Source: Borborobacter arsenicus (GTDB lineage: Bacteria; Pseudomonadota; Alphaproteobacteria; Rhizobiales; Rhizobiaceae). From it: 64,000 nucleotides of DNA. A program made the position numbers and the translations under genes. Position 1 is the first letter of the stretch; each line of letters starts with the position of its first letter. Below the pieces are notes generated by a model. The model saw only the letters and a program-made list of their open reading frames with translations. It was not told where the DNA came from and did not search any database. This document shows, piece after piece, positions 57,501-64,000 of this stretch. Where the stretch lies: contig NZ_RKST01000021.1 in the NCBI RefSeq assembly GCF_003934165.1, forward strand, positions 32,578 through 96,577, written 5' to 3'.

Positions 57501-57888
57501 GCGCGTCTGCGTCGCCGGCCTGGTGCTGGTGCGCCAGCGGCCGGGCAATGGCAACGCCATCTTCCTCACCCTCGAGGACGAGAAAGCCATCGCCAATGTC
57601 ATCATCTGGCCAAGGGTGTTCGACCGCTTTCGTTCGGTCATCATGGGTTCGCGCTTTGTGCGCGTCAGCGGCAAGCTGCAGTCGGAATCCGACGTCATCC
57701 ACATCGTTGCCGACAGGATCGAGGATCTGACGCCATGGCTGGCGGCACTTTCCGAGGAAGCCCCGATGGCTCAACGCGCCCCTTTGCCGGAACAGGCAGC
57801 CGGTCAGCCACGCGACCACGGCCATGCGCGTGCCGCCCTGGCGCGCAAGGTGGGCAGCGTCATGCCCAAGGGCCGCAATTTTCAGTGA
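54520..57888 (+). CDS. dnaE2: Error-prone DNA polymerase DnaE2 (ImuC)
   Basis: C-family DNA polymerase of 1122 residues that carries out SOS translesion synthesis. The ATG at 54520 overlaps the imuB stop. The N-terminal PHP domain (VQSNFSFLRGASRPQEL, GLADRNTVAG), the palm with catalytic acidic DIDVDFEHEKRD, the finger/beta-binding region and a C-terminal OB-fold (VCVAGLVLVRQRPGNGNAIFLTLEDE) are all present. Full length, no frameshift. Confidence 0.95.
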   Translation: MSEEVFPRTPIVSPAYVEFGVQSNFSFLRGASRPQELVVAACILGHAGMGLADRNTVAGVVRAWTQSKCIRLSDDAEPVSLAYHPGCRLVFGDDTPDVLAYPQDREGWGHLCRMLTGANLRPETEKGATLLKREDLLEWGDLLSLAVLPDLSAPASDQLALIRQLKDRFGPNLRLAVAPHYLGNDRFRIEQAAAMAKAAGVPLMATNDVLYHSVERRPLQDVLTAIRLNQPVAQAGFELAANAERHMKSPTEMARLFRNHPEALAETLRFAESLNFSLKELQHNYPEETTQEGVDPQEELERLTWAGAANRYPEGIPDKVRGLIRHELGIVAEKKYARYFLTVHDIVRYARSQQCNVLCQGRGSAANSVICYCLGITEVDPGRAEVLFERFVSTERNEPPDIDVDFEHEKRDRIIAYIYEKYSEKRTALAAAVVSYRGRSALREVAKAMGLSDDVRGALSGSIWGWSSSTLGEKEAKAGGLDKSDPAAKHVIARANDILGFPRHLSQHVGGFVITRDRLDEIVPIMKTAMDERKMVEWDKDDLDAVGILKVDVLALGMLSCLRRALDLLEDHYRVRDPYGRKLTLATIPPEEEPVYDMICRADTLGVFQIESRAQMSMLPRLRPRKFYDLVIEVAIVRPGPIQGDMVHPYLRRRMKKEKVEYHKPELEKILKRTLGVPLFQEQAMAIAIEAGGFTAGEADQLRRAMATFRRNGTIKDYETRMVEGMVAKGYPREFAQRCFDQIKGFGDYGFPESHAASFALLVYASCWFKTFYPDVFCAAILNSQPMGFYRPAQLVRDAQDHGVEVRPVDINASDWDCKLEEAPFNPVRIIPRHEGMRGVIRTRHAVQLGFRQIKGLSEDAMKAFVAARGTGYESVRDMWLRSGLRVDALERLAQADAFRSLGLDRRAALWAVRALGSGNATSQLPLFDRPEIRLRELEPKTELPAMPLGEHVIHDYRSLGLSLKAHPVSFLRDKLDRAGITPNWRLPNVPDGQRVCVAGLVLVRQRPGNGNAIFLTLEDEKAIANVIIWPRVFDRFRSVIMGSRFVRVSGKLQSESDVIHIVADRIEDLTPWLAALSEEAPMAQRAPLPEQAAGQPRDHGHARAALARKVGSVMPKGRNFQ

Positions 57889-57901
57889 GCCCTCGACGAT
57901 A

Positions 57902-58111
57902 CTATTTTTTATAATCTTCCGGATCGATCGTACGTGCCTCGGAAGGCAGCATGACCGGGATGCCGTCGCGTACCGGATAGGCCAGCCGCGCCAAACGCGA
58001 CACCAATTCCTGGCGCTTTTCATCCCAGACCAGCGGGCCCTTTGTCAAAGGGCAGGCCAGAAGCTCCAGAAGCTTGACGTCGATCTGAGGAGTATCCTTG
58101 TCTCGCGTCAT
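57902..58111 (-). CDS. Trm112/UPF0434-like small protein
   Basis: 69-residue protein of the Trm112 (UPF0434, YcaR) family. [46 protein letters not shown] matches, and, as in other rhizobial members, most zinc-ligand cysteines are replaced (only ACPLTKG retains one Cys). GAGGAGG precedes the ATG by 6 bp. The start overlaps the stop of the preceding PNPOx-like gene. Confidence 0.85.
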   Translation of the reverse strand: MTRDKDTPQIDVKLLELLACPLTKGPLVWDEKRQELVSRLARLAYPVRDGIPVMLPSEARTIDPEDYKK

Positions 58112-58575
58112 CAAGGTCCCTCCTCGATAGCCTGCCGCCCGGTCACGCTCGTGATCCTGATGCGATAGAACAGATGCGTCGAGGCGGTTGCGACCGGCTG
58201 CGGGACAGGCTTGAGCCCACCGGGTTCCCACCAATTGGCGTGCTTTTCGAGCAGCGACCAGGCGTGATCGCGCTCGCGTTTCCATCCGATCCGGTCCGGC
58301 AGCTCCTCATAATGGCCGTATACGACCACACTGCGCCAATCCCGGCTGGACCTGAGCTCGCCGATCTGGGCACACACCAGCGGGTTTTCACGCATCCAGT
58401 CGATCTTCTGGCCGGGCATCGAAAAACTGTAGAGGTGCTCGTCCGCAAACGCGTAGTGGATCGGCACGACATAGGGCTGGCCTTCCTTCGAACAGGCCGC
58501 CAGATGCGCGACACGGGATGCCGCCAGAACGGAAATGCAGTCCTGCCGGCTCATTTCTTTCACAATCATCGCCAT
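58111..58575 (-). CDS. Pyridoxamine 5'-phosphate oxidase-like flavin-binding protein
   Basis: 154-residue split-barrel protein of the PNPOx-like/nitroimidazole-resistance group. [25 protein letters not shown] and [26 protein letters not shown] form the FMN-binding barrel core. It is probably a flavin- or haem-binding oxidoreductase of unknown substrate. Its stop overlaps the Trm112-like start, so the two are co-transcribed. Confidence 0.87.
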   Translation of the reverse strand: MAMIVKEMSRQDCISVLAASRVAHLAACSKEGQPYVVPIHYAFADEHLYSFSMPGQKIDWMRENPLVCAQIGELRSSRDWRSVVVYGHYEELPDRIGWKRERDHAWSLLEKHANWWEPGGLKPVPQPVATASTHLFYRIRITSVTGRQAIEEGP

Positions 58576-58776
58576 TTTCTACCATCCTACCGAAGCTGCC
58601 GCACAGCCTCCCACAAGAAGGCCTTATATCCGACACCGTGGCACATCGCCTGAAAATGCCAAGGCGCAACATCCATGATCGGCGCAACTTGAATCAAATC
58701 GACGCATAAAAATTGAGGCTTTTGCCACTCTCGGCTCGTAGACAACAGGATTACGGGCGGCGTTTTCGAGGGACCA

Positions 58777-58983
58777 ATGACCAGTGATTTTTCCGCTGCC
58801 CGGCCGCTCTTGGAGCAGGCCTATCATCATCTCCAGGGCAATGACGATTTCAGCGTCAAAACGCGCGAAGCGCTCGACCTGATAATCGAGGCGATCGCAG
58901 CCGAGCAATTCAGGCGGCCGACCCACGTCGCCAAGATACTCGAATTCCCAAGCCCACACCTGAAGACCAATCGGGGCACATAG
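58777..58983 (+). CDS. Hypothetical 68-residue protein
   Basis: Small, mildly acidic, probably helical protein (PLLEQAYHHLQGNDDFSVKTREALDLIIEAIAAEQFRRPT). It has reasonable start context (GGGACCAATG). No recognised domain. It stands upstream of the MucR-type regulator in the same direction, with a 113-bp gap between them. Confidence 0.65.
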   Translation: MTSDFSAARPLLEQAYHHLQGNDDFSVKTREALDLIIEAIAAEQFRRPTHVAKILEFPSPHLKTNRGT

Positions 58984-59096
58984 CGCGGCCGGTCAGGCTC
59001 AGCAGTGGAATTTTCAATGTTTCCAATTCCTTGAGATTGATAGATCGGTCCGTTTCAAATACATCTGCGTTGGGGGTTGGTTGCGAGGAATAAGTA

Positions 59097-59576
59097 ATGG
59101 AAATCGAGAACTCAAACTCAACAGAAACCCCAGCGTCCCCCACCTTAACACTCACGGCGGATATCGTATCTGCTTACGTTTCGAACAATGCAGTTCCCGT
59201 TGCGGAACTTCCTGCGCTGATCGACCGCGTGAATGCTGCGCTGGTTAGCTTGTCGGCGGCTGCCCAGCCGGCCGAAGAGCAACAAAAGCCGGCAACCTCC
59301 GTAAAGAAGTCGATTGCCAACGACTATATCATCTGCCTGGAGGATGGGAAAAAGTTCAAGTCACTGAAGCGGCACTTGATGACCCATCACAGCATGACGC
59401 CAGAGGAATATCGGGAGAAGTGGAATCTCCCGCGCGACTATCCGATGGTGGCACCGGCCTATGCGGCCGCACGCTCGACATTGGCGAAGGAAATGGGCCT
59501 CGGACGCAAGCCGGCCGTAACGTCGGAGCCTGAAAAGGCACCCGCCAAACGAGGCCGAAAGCCGAAAACTGCCTGA
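59097..59576 (+). CDS. Ros/MucR-family transcriptional regulator
   Basis: 159-residue protein of the Ros/MucR family, zinc-finger regulators that repress or activate exopolysaccharide, motility and virulence genes in rhizobia. The single C2H2-type finger is [19 protein letters not shown] followed by [26 protein letters not shown]. The second zinc-ligand Cys appears replaced (only one Cys in ICLEDG), which occurs in some rhizobial members. GAGGAA precedes the ATG by 8 bp. The AT-rich region upstream (58985-59060) fits autoregulatory MucR binding. It lies next to glycan genes. Confidence 0.92.
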   Translation: MEIENSNSTETPASPTLTLTADIVSAYVSNNAVPVAELPALIDRVNAALVSLSAAAQPAEEQQKPATSVKKSIANDYIICLEDGKKFKSLKRHLMTHHSMTPEEYREKWNLPRDYPMVAPAYAAARSTLAKEMGLGRKPAVTSEPEKAPAKRGRKPKTA

Positions 59577-60060
59577 CGCCGGGCAAAGAAGCCTCCCGCT
59601 GGAGCGGCACACCGGCTTGGACGTCGTGATCCATGCAGCCGGAAGTTGTTCAACTCCATACCGATGACTCTGGATGCCCCTGTTCAATGGAGCGAAGGCC
59701 TCGTTTGGGAAGAGGGCGCGCAGCCAATGCAAGCCTCGCTCCGCCGGAGTCTTGCAGTATCCGTAGCCTCTTGCGCGCACCGCTTGGCTTTGCCGCCGGT
59801 CGGGTTGCCCGATCGGATGCGGGTGATGGGGGAAAGTCTCCATGGTTAATGCAGCCTTAATGGCAAGTCGTTGTTTTTGTTGGCTTGCGTTACCGCTCGC
59901 AACATTTGTCTTCCAGCACACTGTTTGGCCGCCGCGTCACGGACGACGAGACCAAGAAAGCATTTCACCCGCTTATGGATGATATGATGCGTTCGGAAAC
60001 ACCTTGTCATGGATAAGGAGCGCCGATAGGTTCCGGCAACATCAGAGACAGGGATCGCGG
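59577..60060. other. 484-bp gap without a convincing gene
   Basis: Between the MucR-like gene and the deacetylase gene. A 61-codon frame at 59664-59849 has no ribosome-binding site or recognisable product. The region becomes A/T-richer towards 59850-60000, a plausible promoter zone for the glycan genes and a plausible MucR target. No tRNA or terminator stands out. Confidence 0.5.
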
Positions 60061-61446
60061 ATGATACATTTCCTGCTTGAGGGCCTGCCGCTCGAGAGTT
60101 TCAATACGATTTCGCATGCGGCATTCGAGTTGGGATGCAGGCTAAACACGCGGTTCAGCATTCATCGGGCTGCATCAACCGTTCCGTCGGGCGGGATCGT
60201 GGTCTCATACGGCGATGCAGATGCCGCAGCAGTCGTTGTCCCTATCTCCCCAAAGCCGGGGGCGCCGATACAGGTCGATGACCGCTGGCTGTACGCCAGC
60301 CCCGCCGATACACCGGACATTTTTCAGGGAACTGCCGACCTACTCGAATTTCGACATGAATCCAGAATGGGCAGAAGCCGTGACAAAATGGGCAGAATTG
60401 GTCCAGCTGCGAACCCTCTTACTCCTTGGCTAAGGGAACCGCTGATCGAGAACAATGCCGAGTACCTGAAAAGGCTCATAGAAAAGCACGGGGCAACTGT
60501 TCCCCAGGTATCAACGCCATTTGGTGAGGGCCAATATGCAGTCTGCATCACGCATGACGTGGATGGGCCGCGGCTTCATTCATGGTTCGCGCTTGGACGT
60601 TCACTCGCCTACGCGCTGAAAGGCGATAAATACGAACGCGAATCTTTCGAGCTTGGCCTTTTAACCAAGGTGCTTAGGCGGCCGGACCCATATTGGTCTT
60701 TCGAGTTTTGGCAGGAACTGGAGCAAAGTTACGGCGCGAGGTCTACTTTCCTTTTTTATATGGGGGAATTGCCTGCCGCCTCACGGCATGCCCGGGACCC
60801 ACACTACAATCCTCTCAAGGGCCGCTTCCGCGCCACGATGCACCTTCTGAAAGATACAGGATGGGAAGTCGGTCCTCACATCGGAATCAATGGCCACAGC
60901 GTCGATGGCTACAAGCAGTCAATCGAGCGCGTGCACAATCTTTGCTGGCGCCGCCCTGTTTCCGTCAGGACGCACTATTGGTCAGGCATGCAGCATCCTC
61001 TTTCCGCATGGAAGAATATGGACGAAGCAGGACTGAAAACTGACGCCAGTTTGTCGCCGCAGGCGATCGGGTATCGAGGCGGGGCAATGATGCCTGTGTT
61101 ACCGTCCTATAGATGGCGCTCCGATCTCGACGGAATCGTTGCAATGCCGACGCCGATCATGGATGCCTACATTGTGCCCCGATCATCTGGTCTCTCTCGG
61201 TCAGAATCCAGGGCGCAGGCCACACAAATCCTAGACAATGCAAGGAGGTTTGGAGGCCTAGTGGTGCTGGATTGGCATGCACGCACGCTCTGCAACGCAG
61301 GGGCCTGGAAGGGATACATGGCTCCCTTGGTTGAAATTCTGAATGCAGTTAAGGCGGATGGGTCCGCTAAATTCATGACAATGGCTGAGGTTGGCGATGC
61401 GTGGCGAGAGCATGCAAAGCGCTGCTTCGTTGGGGAGGCAGCATGA
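60061..61446 (+). CDS. Polysaccharide deacetylase-like protein (glycan gene cluster)
   Basis: 461-residue protein; the ATG at 60061 has AGGGATC upstream, while an in-frame ATG at 60004 gives a polar unhomologous start. The second half has the NodB-like carbohydrate-esterase 4 pattern: ITHDVDGPR (metal-binding Asp), YMGELPA, GPHIGINGHSVDGYKQSIERV (paired His) and VLDWHARTL. The N-terminal ~170 residues resemble the extra domain of long deacetylases of surface polysaccharide loci. No signal peptide, so probably acts on a cytoplasmic nucleotide or lipid-linked sugar. Stop overlaps the next start. Confidence 0.82.
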   Translation: MIHFLLEGLPLESFNTISHAAFELGCRLNTRFSIHRAASTVPSGGIVVSYGDADAAAVVVPISPKPGAPIQVDDRWLYASPADTPDIFQGTADLLEFRHESRMGRSRDKMGRIGPAANPLTPWLREPLIENNAEYLKRLIEKHGATVPQVSTPFGEGQYAVCITHDVDGPRLHSWFALGRSLAYALKGDKYERESFELGLLTKVLRRPDPYWSFEFWQELEQSYGARSTFLFYMGELPAASRHARDPHYNPLKGRFRATMHLLKDTGWEVGPHIGINGHSVDGYKQSIERVHNLCWRRPVSVRTHYWSGMQHPLSAWKNMDEAGLKTDASLSPQAIGYRGGAMMPVLPSYRWRSDLDGIVAMPTPIMDAYIVPRSSGLSRSESRAQATQILDNARRFGGLVVLDWHARTLCNAGAWKGYMAPLVEILNAVKADGSAKFMTMAEVGDAWREHAKRCFVGEAA

Positions 61447-62207
61447 GGCGCTTTGTTGTAATCGCATCCTCAGATAATCGCTACGTCAGGCGCGTCATTC
61501 GTAGACTATGCGAGCAAAAACACCCGCCGCACATCGTGCTCGTCGGTTCAAGGGCGCAACGAATACTGTTCAAACTTCAATCTTTCAGACGCATCAGGTC
61601 TCAAATCGGCTTGCTGGAAGCGCTTCGCCGTCTAATCCGCTCGCGCTCGGGTGCAAAAAGTCCACAAGAGCCTGAGCCGTCCATGCCCGATCTCCAGAGC
61701 AAGTATCGATTCGACTTGCGCACCTTCGATGCTATGAATTCCGGAATCATCCTCGCGTCTTTGCGGGGGTGGCGCGGATCGGTAGCTGTCTTGGCTGGCG
61801 CGGGTTTGGCAGATTCAGCGACTATTGGAGCTGTTGGTGGTAGATGCATCAATGCCCACCCGGCGATTTTGCCAGGAATAAGAGGCGTGGACGTGCTGGA
61901 ATGGAGTCTTGTGAAAAGACGGCCTACAGGTGTTAGCGCCCACCTGGTTGTGCCATCAGTTGATGCCGGCGATGTCCTCAAGACAGAAGAGGTATCACCA
62001 AATCCCGGCGAAACGTTCGATGATTTCGCTGCCAGACTTGTTGATAGGCAAGCTGACATACTGGCAGAGGCGGCGATTGAATACGTCGAATGTAAGTCAC
62101 AGCCTACCCCGCAGGATTTGAGTAAATCTGAGATCGTCCATGTCGCGCCTCGTTCGATCAAGGATCAGGCGCGACAAATGTTCTCCGAACTGTCAGCAAA
62201 GCGGTAG
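61443..62207 (+). CDS. Formyltransferase-fold protein, probable sugar N-formyltransferase
   Basis: 254-residue protein with the 10-formyltetrahydrofolate transferase fold. The catalytic triad of the family is N137 and H139 in INAHPAILPGIRG and D174 in SAHLVVPSVDAGDVL. Too small and too divergent for methionyl-tRNA formyltransferase or PurN. Translationally coupled (ATGA overlap) to the deacetylase gene, which suggests formylation of an amino sugar. Alternative: a formyltransferase for another small amine. GC content is lower than the chromosome average. Confidence 0.82.
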   Translation: MRRFVVIASSDNRYVRRVIRRLCEQKHPPHIVLVGSRAQRILFKLQSFRRIRSQIGLLEALRRLIRSRSGAKSPQEPEPSMPDLQSKYRFDLRTFDAMNSGIILASLRGWRGSVAVLAGAGLADSATIGAVGGRCINAHPAILPGIRGVDVLEWSLVKRRPTGVSAHLVVPSVDAGDVLKTEEVSPNPGETFDDFAARLVDRQADILAEAAIEYVECKSQPTPQDLSKSEIVHVAPRSIKDQARQMFSELSAKR

Positions 62208-62340
62208 TGGATCACTGTGCTTGATAGACATCACGCGAAGTTCACGACACGGTCATGCTGAGGTGAGCAGAAACGCTACCAAAATCACTGAATATGCCAC
62301 CCGCCGGCCACCGTCAAAAGCTTAATAGAGGCATCGGATA

Positions 62341-63660
62341 ATGCTAAAATTTGGGCGGATGAGGATGTTTATCCCCTACTTTTTTGTATTCATAATGCTC
62401 TCTGGGCTTTATACGTATTACGTTTCTCCAGTAAATGAGTACTTAGGATTTTCCTTTAATCTGGATATATATAGAATATTTTCATCAACTCTAATTCTAT
62501 TTATATTTGTGTTGATAACACCAATAGATAGGAATGTTAGAGGATTTCTCCTTAATATTATTCTATCAATTTGCATTATCCCATCTCTTGTCCTGTACTC
62601 GTTTGCAGATAAGCCGAGTTATATTGCCTACTGTATATGGATTGCATGTCTGGTCGTGTATTCTGTCAGCGCATTAAAATTTCCGAGAGTCAGAATTACC
62701 AAAATTGGCCCTACGGCACTCATGCGACTCGCGCTTTTGTTGACTATTGGCTACATTATTGTTCTCGCAAAATTTTCGGGCTTCGCAAACTTCAACCTTA
62801 ATATTTCTCGCGTGTACGATTTCCGTGACGCAGCGGCAGAAAGCATCCCATCGTTTTTTGCTTACATATCTACGGTATTTTCAAAGATTGTAATACCAAT
62901 TGGTATTGTAATTAGCCTAATGACAAGAAAATATATAACAACATTTTTAATGATTGTCTCATCAATATTGTTATTTGGATTTATCAGCCATCGGGGAGTG
63001 TTGATTTATCCCTTTATCTCTGCCGGGATTTATATCGTATTGGCCAAATCACCCCAGTTTTCCAGGGTCCTGATCGTTCTTATGATCATATTTCTAATCG
63101 GCTTCATAGATGCGGCCATGTACTTCATGGTAGGAGCCGGATCCATTTGGGGATGGTTCGTTGATATAATCGTGAGAAGAGGGCTTATGTTGCCCGCCCT
63201 TCTGGATTTCAATCATATAGAGTTTTTCTGGGACAACCCACGATACTATTGGTCTGCCTCACGACTGACCATGGGCATGATTCCCTCTCCCTACGAACTG
63301 CCGCCAGCGAATCTGATAGGTAAGGAATTCTTTCAGAATCCCGCTACTTCTGCAAATACCGGCTTCATTGGAAACGGCTTCGCCCAAGCGGGTTTTTGGG
63401 GGATGATCGCCTACTCGATCTGCGTAGGACTGGTGATTGCTTTCCTTGACGCTTACGGGCGATATTTGGGGCTGCCCTTGGTTGCGGCGATGCTCTCCGT
63501 CCAGATGATGACTATGTTCACCGGAACAGACTTTTTAACTATGTTTCTCACACACGGCATGCTTGCGTCGCTCGTGGTGCTGATGGTGATGGGATCACCA
63601 TCCGAGCGCCGTCAGAGAAAGCGACCCCCAATCACCGACCCTGCACCTATCATGTCTTAG
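62341..63660 (+). CDS. Polytopic membrane protein, O-antigen polymerase (Wzy)-like
   Basis: 439-residue protein with about eleven hydrophobic spans and one long loop (about 290-345, RRGLMLPALLDFNHIEFFWDNPRYYWSASR to NTGFIGNGFAQAG), the topology of Wzy/O-antigen ligase-type proteins. The motif WDNPRYYWSA...ANTGFIGNGFAQAGFWG recalls oligosaccharide-repeat polymerases. The first 850 bp are strikingly AT-rich with rare codons such as ATA and AGA, unlike the rest of the window, suggesting horizontal acquisition. It ends the run of three glycan genes. Confidence 0.75.
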   Translation: MLKFGRMRMFIPYFFVFIMLSGLYTYYVSPVNEYLGFSFNLDIYRIFSSTLILFIFVLITPIDRNVRGFLLNIILSICIIPSLVLYSFADKPSYIAYCIWIACLVVYSVSALKFPRVRITKIGPTALMRLALLLTIGYIIVLAKFSGFANFNLNISRVYDFRDAAAESIPSFFAYISTVFSKIVIPIGIVISLMTRKYITTFLMIVSSILLFGFISHRGVLIYPFISAGIYIVLAKSPQFSRVLIVLMIIFLIGFIDAAMYFMVGAGSIWGWFVDIIVRRGLMLPALLDFNHIEFFWDNPRYYWSASRLTMGMIPSPYELPPANLIGKEFFQNPATSANTGFIGNGFAQAGFWGMIAYSICVGLVIAFLDAYGRYLGLPLVAAMLSVQMMTMFTGTDFLTMFLTHGMLASLVVLMVMGSPSERRQRKRPPITDPAPIMS

Positions 63661-63685
63661 CTGCGGCCTCATTCAACGCTTCGCC

Positions 63686-63717
63686 AAAAAAGCCCGCGCA
63701 TCCTGAGACACGCGGGC
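63686..63717 (-). terminator. Terminator read on the minus strand
   Basis: GCCCGCG (63692-63698) pairs with CGCGGGC (63711-63717) around a 12-nt loop; on the minus strand it is followed by TTTTTTGG. It would end a minus-strand gene lying to its right, although no intact one exists there. Confidence 0.7.
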
Positions 63718-63756
63718 CTGAATGAGATGTCCGACGAAATCGGACAACTGAATTTA

Positions 63757-63858
63757 TCAGAAAACCGCTATAAATACCTTCGGAATGACATAGACGCGGC
63801 GGGTGATGACCGTATCTTGACCGGAGCGCGCGCTATAGGCGACCTGCCGAATCGAGAC
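63757..63858 (-). pseudogene. Possible C-terminal remnant of a truncated gene
   Basis: On the minus strand an open frame ends VSIRQVAYSARSGQDTVITR, then RVYVIPKVFIAVF and a TGA at 63757, about 40 bp before a proper terminator on the same strand. Its left-over start is cut by a stop at about 63861, where the sequence may change to an insertion sequence. The residue pattern looks like the beta-strand end of a real protein. No family identified; the call rests on context only. Confidence 0.35.
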
Positions 63859-63963
63859 TCATTGTGCGCTGCACAAAGTGGACGAAGCTGGACGCCCGCA
63901 TTAACCTCGCGCGGTTGGTGATTTCGTGATTCAATCTGGCCGTCATGATTTGGAGGCGGGACG

Positions 63964-64000
63964 ATGGAACAGAGGTCGCTATTCGGGCTTTCGGAGCATC
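63964..64000 (+). mobile_element. Start of a putative insertion-sequence transposase
   Basis: First 12 codons only (MEQRSLFGLSEH), preceded by GGAGGCGGGACG, a strong ribosome-binding site. The LFGLSEH/LFGL(A/E)(D/E)H start is seen in IS5-type transposases of rhizobia. Everything beyond is outside the window, so the family is a guess. The associated left end would fall somewhere between 63850 and 63960. Confidence 0.4.

Larger units (their letters stand above)
63661..63963. other. 303-bp gap with minus-strand terminator and possible gene remnant
   Basis: Between the Wzy-like gene and the putative transposase start. It holds a hairpin terminator oriented to the left, the possible end of a minus-strand coding region, and A/T-poor sequence that may be the left end of an insertion sequence. 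No intact gene. Confidence 0.6.

Noticed and set aside
57902..58111. Loss of zinc cysteines in the Trm112-like protein as sign of decay
   Set aside because: The same single-Cys pattern is usual for rhizobial members, and the remaining sequence is intact.
59664..59849. 61-codon open frame after the MucR-like gene
   Set aside because: No ribosome-binding site, no domain and no coupling to neighbours; kept only as a note in the gap entry.
63727..63921. 64-codon plus-strand open frame near the right edge
   Set aside because: It crosses the likely insertion boundary and a minus-strand gene remnant, lacks a ribosome-binding site, and its product resembles nothing.

Overview
The window looks like a chromosomal segment of an alphaproteobacterium of the order Hyphomicrobiales (Rhizobiales), most likely Phyllobacteriaceae (Mesorhizobium/Aminobacter-like). 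This rests on the mdh-sucCD-odhAB-lpdA order, aconitase divergent from ccm genes, DUF2794, DUF1127, DUF1236, IalB-like and Ros/MucR proteins, an imuA-imuB-dnaE2 cassette behind a GAAC-N7-GAAC LexA box, high GC, and several families of short palindromic rhizobial intergenic repeats. Assignments come from reading protein motifs; no database search was possible.

Layout. 1-9 kb (minus strand): TCA-cycle operon mdh-sucC-sucD-odhA-odhB-(secreted unknown)-lpdA, with lpdA cut by the window edge. 9-13.5 kb: zapE, an Inh-type lipoprotein, a VOC gene broken by a 100-bp palindromic insertion, DUF2794, a probable 6S RNA and a DUF1223 protein. 13.5-19 kb: acnA, then divergently ccmA-ccmB-ccmD-ccmG, where ccmC is absent and a 45-bp perfect inverted repeat separates ccmA from ccmB. 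19-25.3 kb (minus): septation protein A, ftsY, mtaB, dapF, a GNAT acetyltransferase and a Bax-inhibitor-1 protein with a structured (ybhL-type) leader. 25.5-29.5 kb: ybbAP-type ABC exporter divergent from a TesA-like esterase. 29.5-38.6 kb: thpR, DUF1232, IalB-like, rlmN, LysE, glutamate dehydrogenase, argG, lytic transglycosylase, SH3/DUF1236. 38.6-41.3 kb: candidate small RNA, ffh, chorismate mutase, rpsP. 41.3-49 kb: bestrophin, asd, EamA transporter, a DUF6152/DUF6644-like pair, leuB, ridA, leuD. 49-58.6 kb: FAD oxidoreductase divergent from a CoA-ester lyase, a metallopeptidase, the SOS mutagenesis cassette imuA-imuB-dnaE2, Trm112-like and PNPOx-like genes.

58.7-64 kb is the accessory end: a Ros/MucR zinc-finger regulator, a polysaccharide-deacetylase-like gene translationally coupled to a sugar-N-formyltransferase-like gene, an AT-rich polytopic membrane protein resembling O-antigen polymerases, and at the edge what looks like the start of an insertion sequence that may have truncated a minus-strand gene. 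This is the best candidate for an undescribed system, possibly a glycan in which an acetyl group on an amino sugar is exchanged for a formyl group.

Other points worth checking are the missing ccmC, the absence of rimM-trmD-rplS-leuC after rpsP, the exact insertion footprint in the VOC gene, and the candidate structured RNAs. No tRNA, rRNA or CRISPR array was seen.
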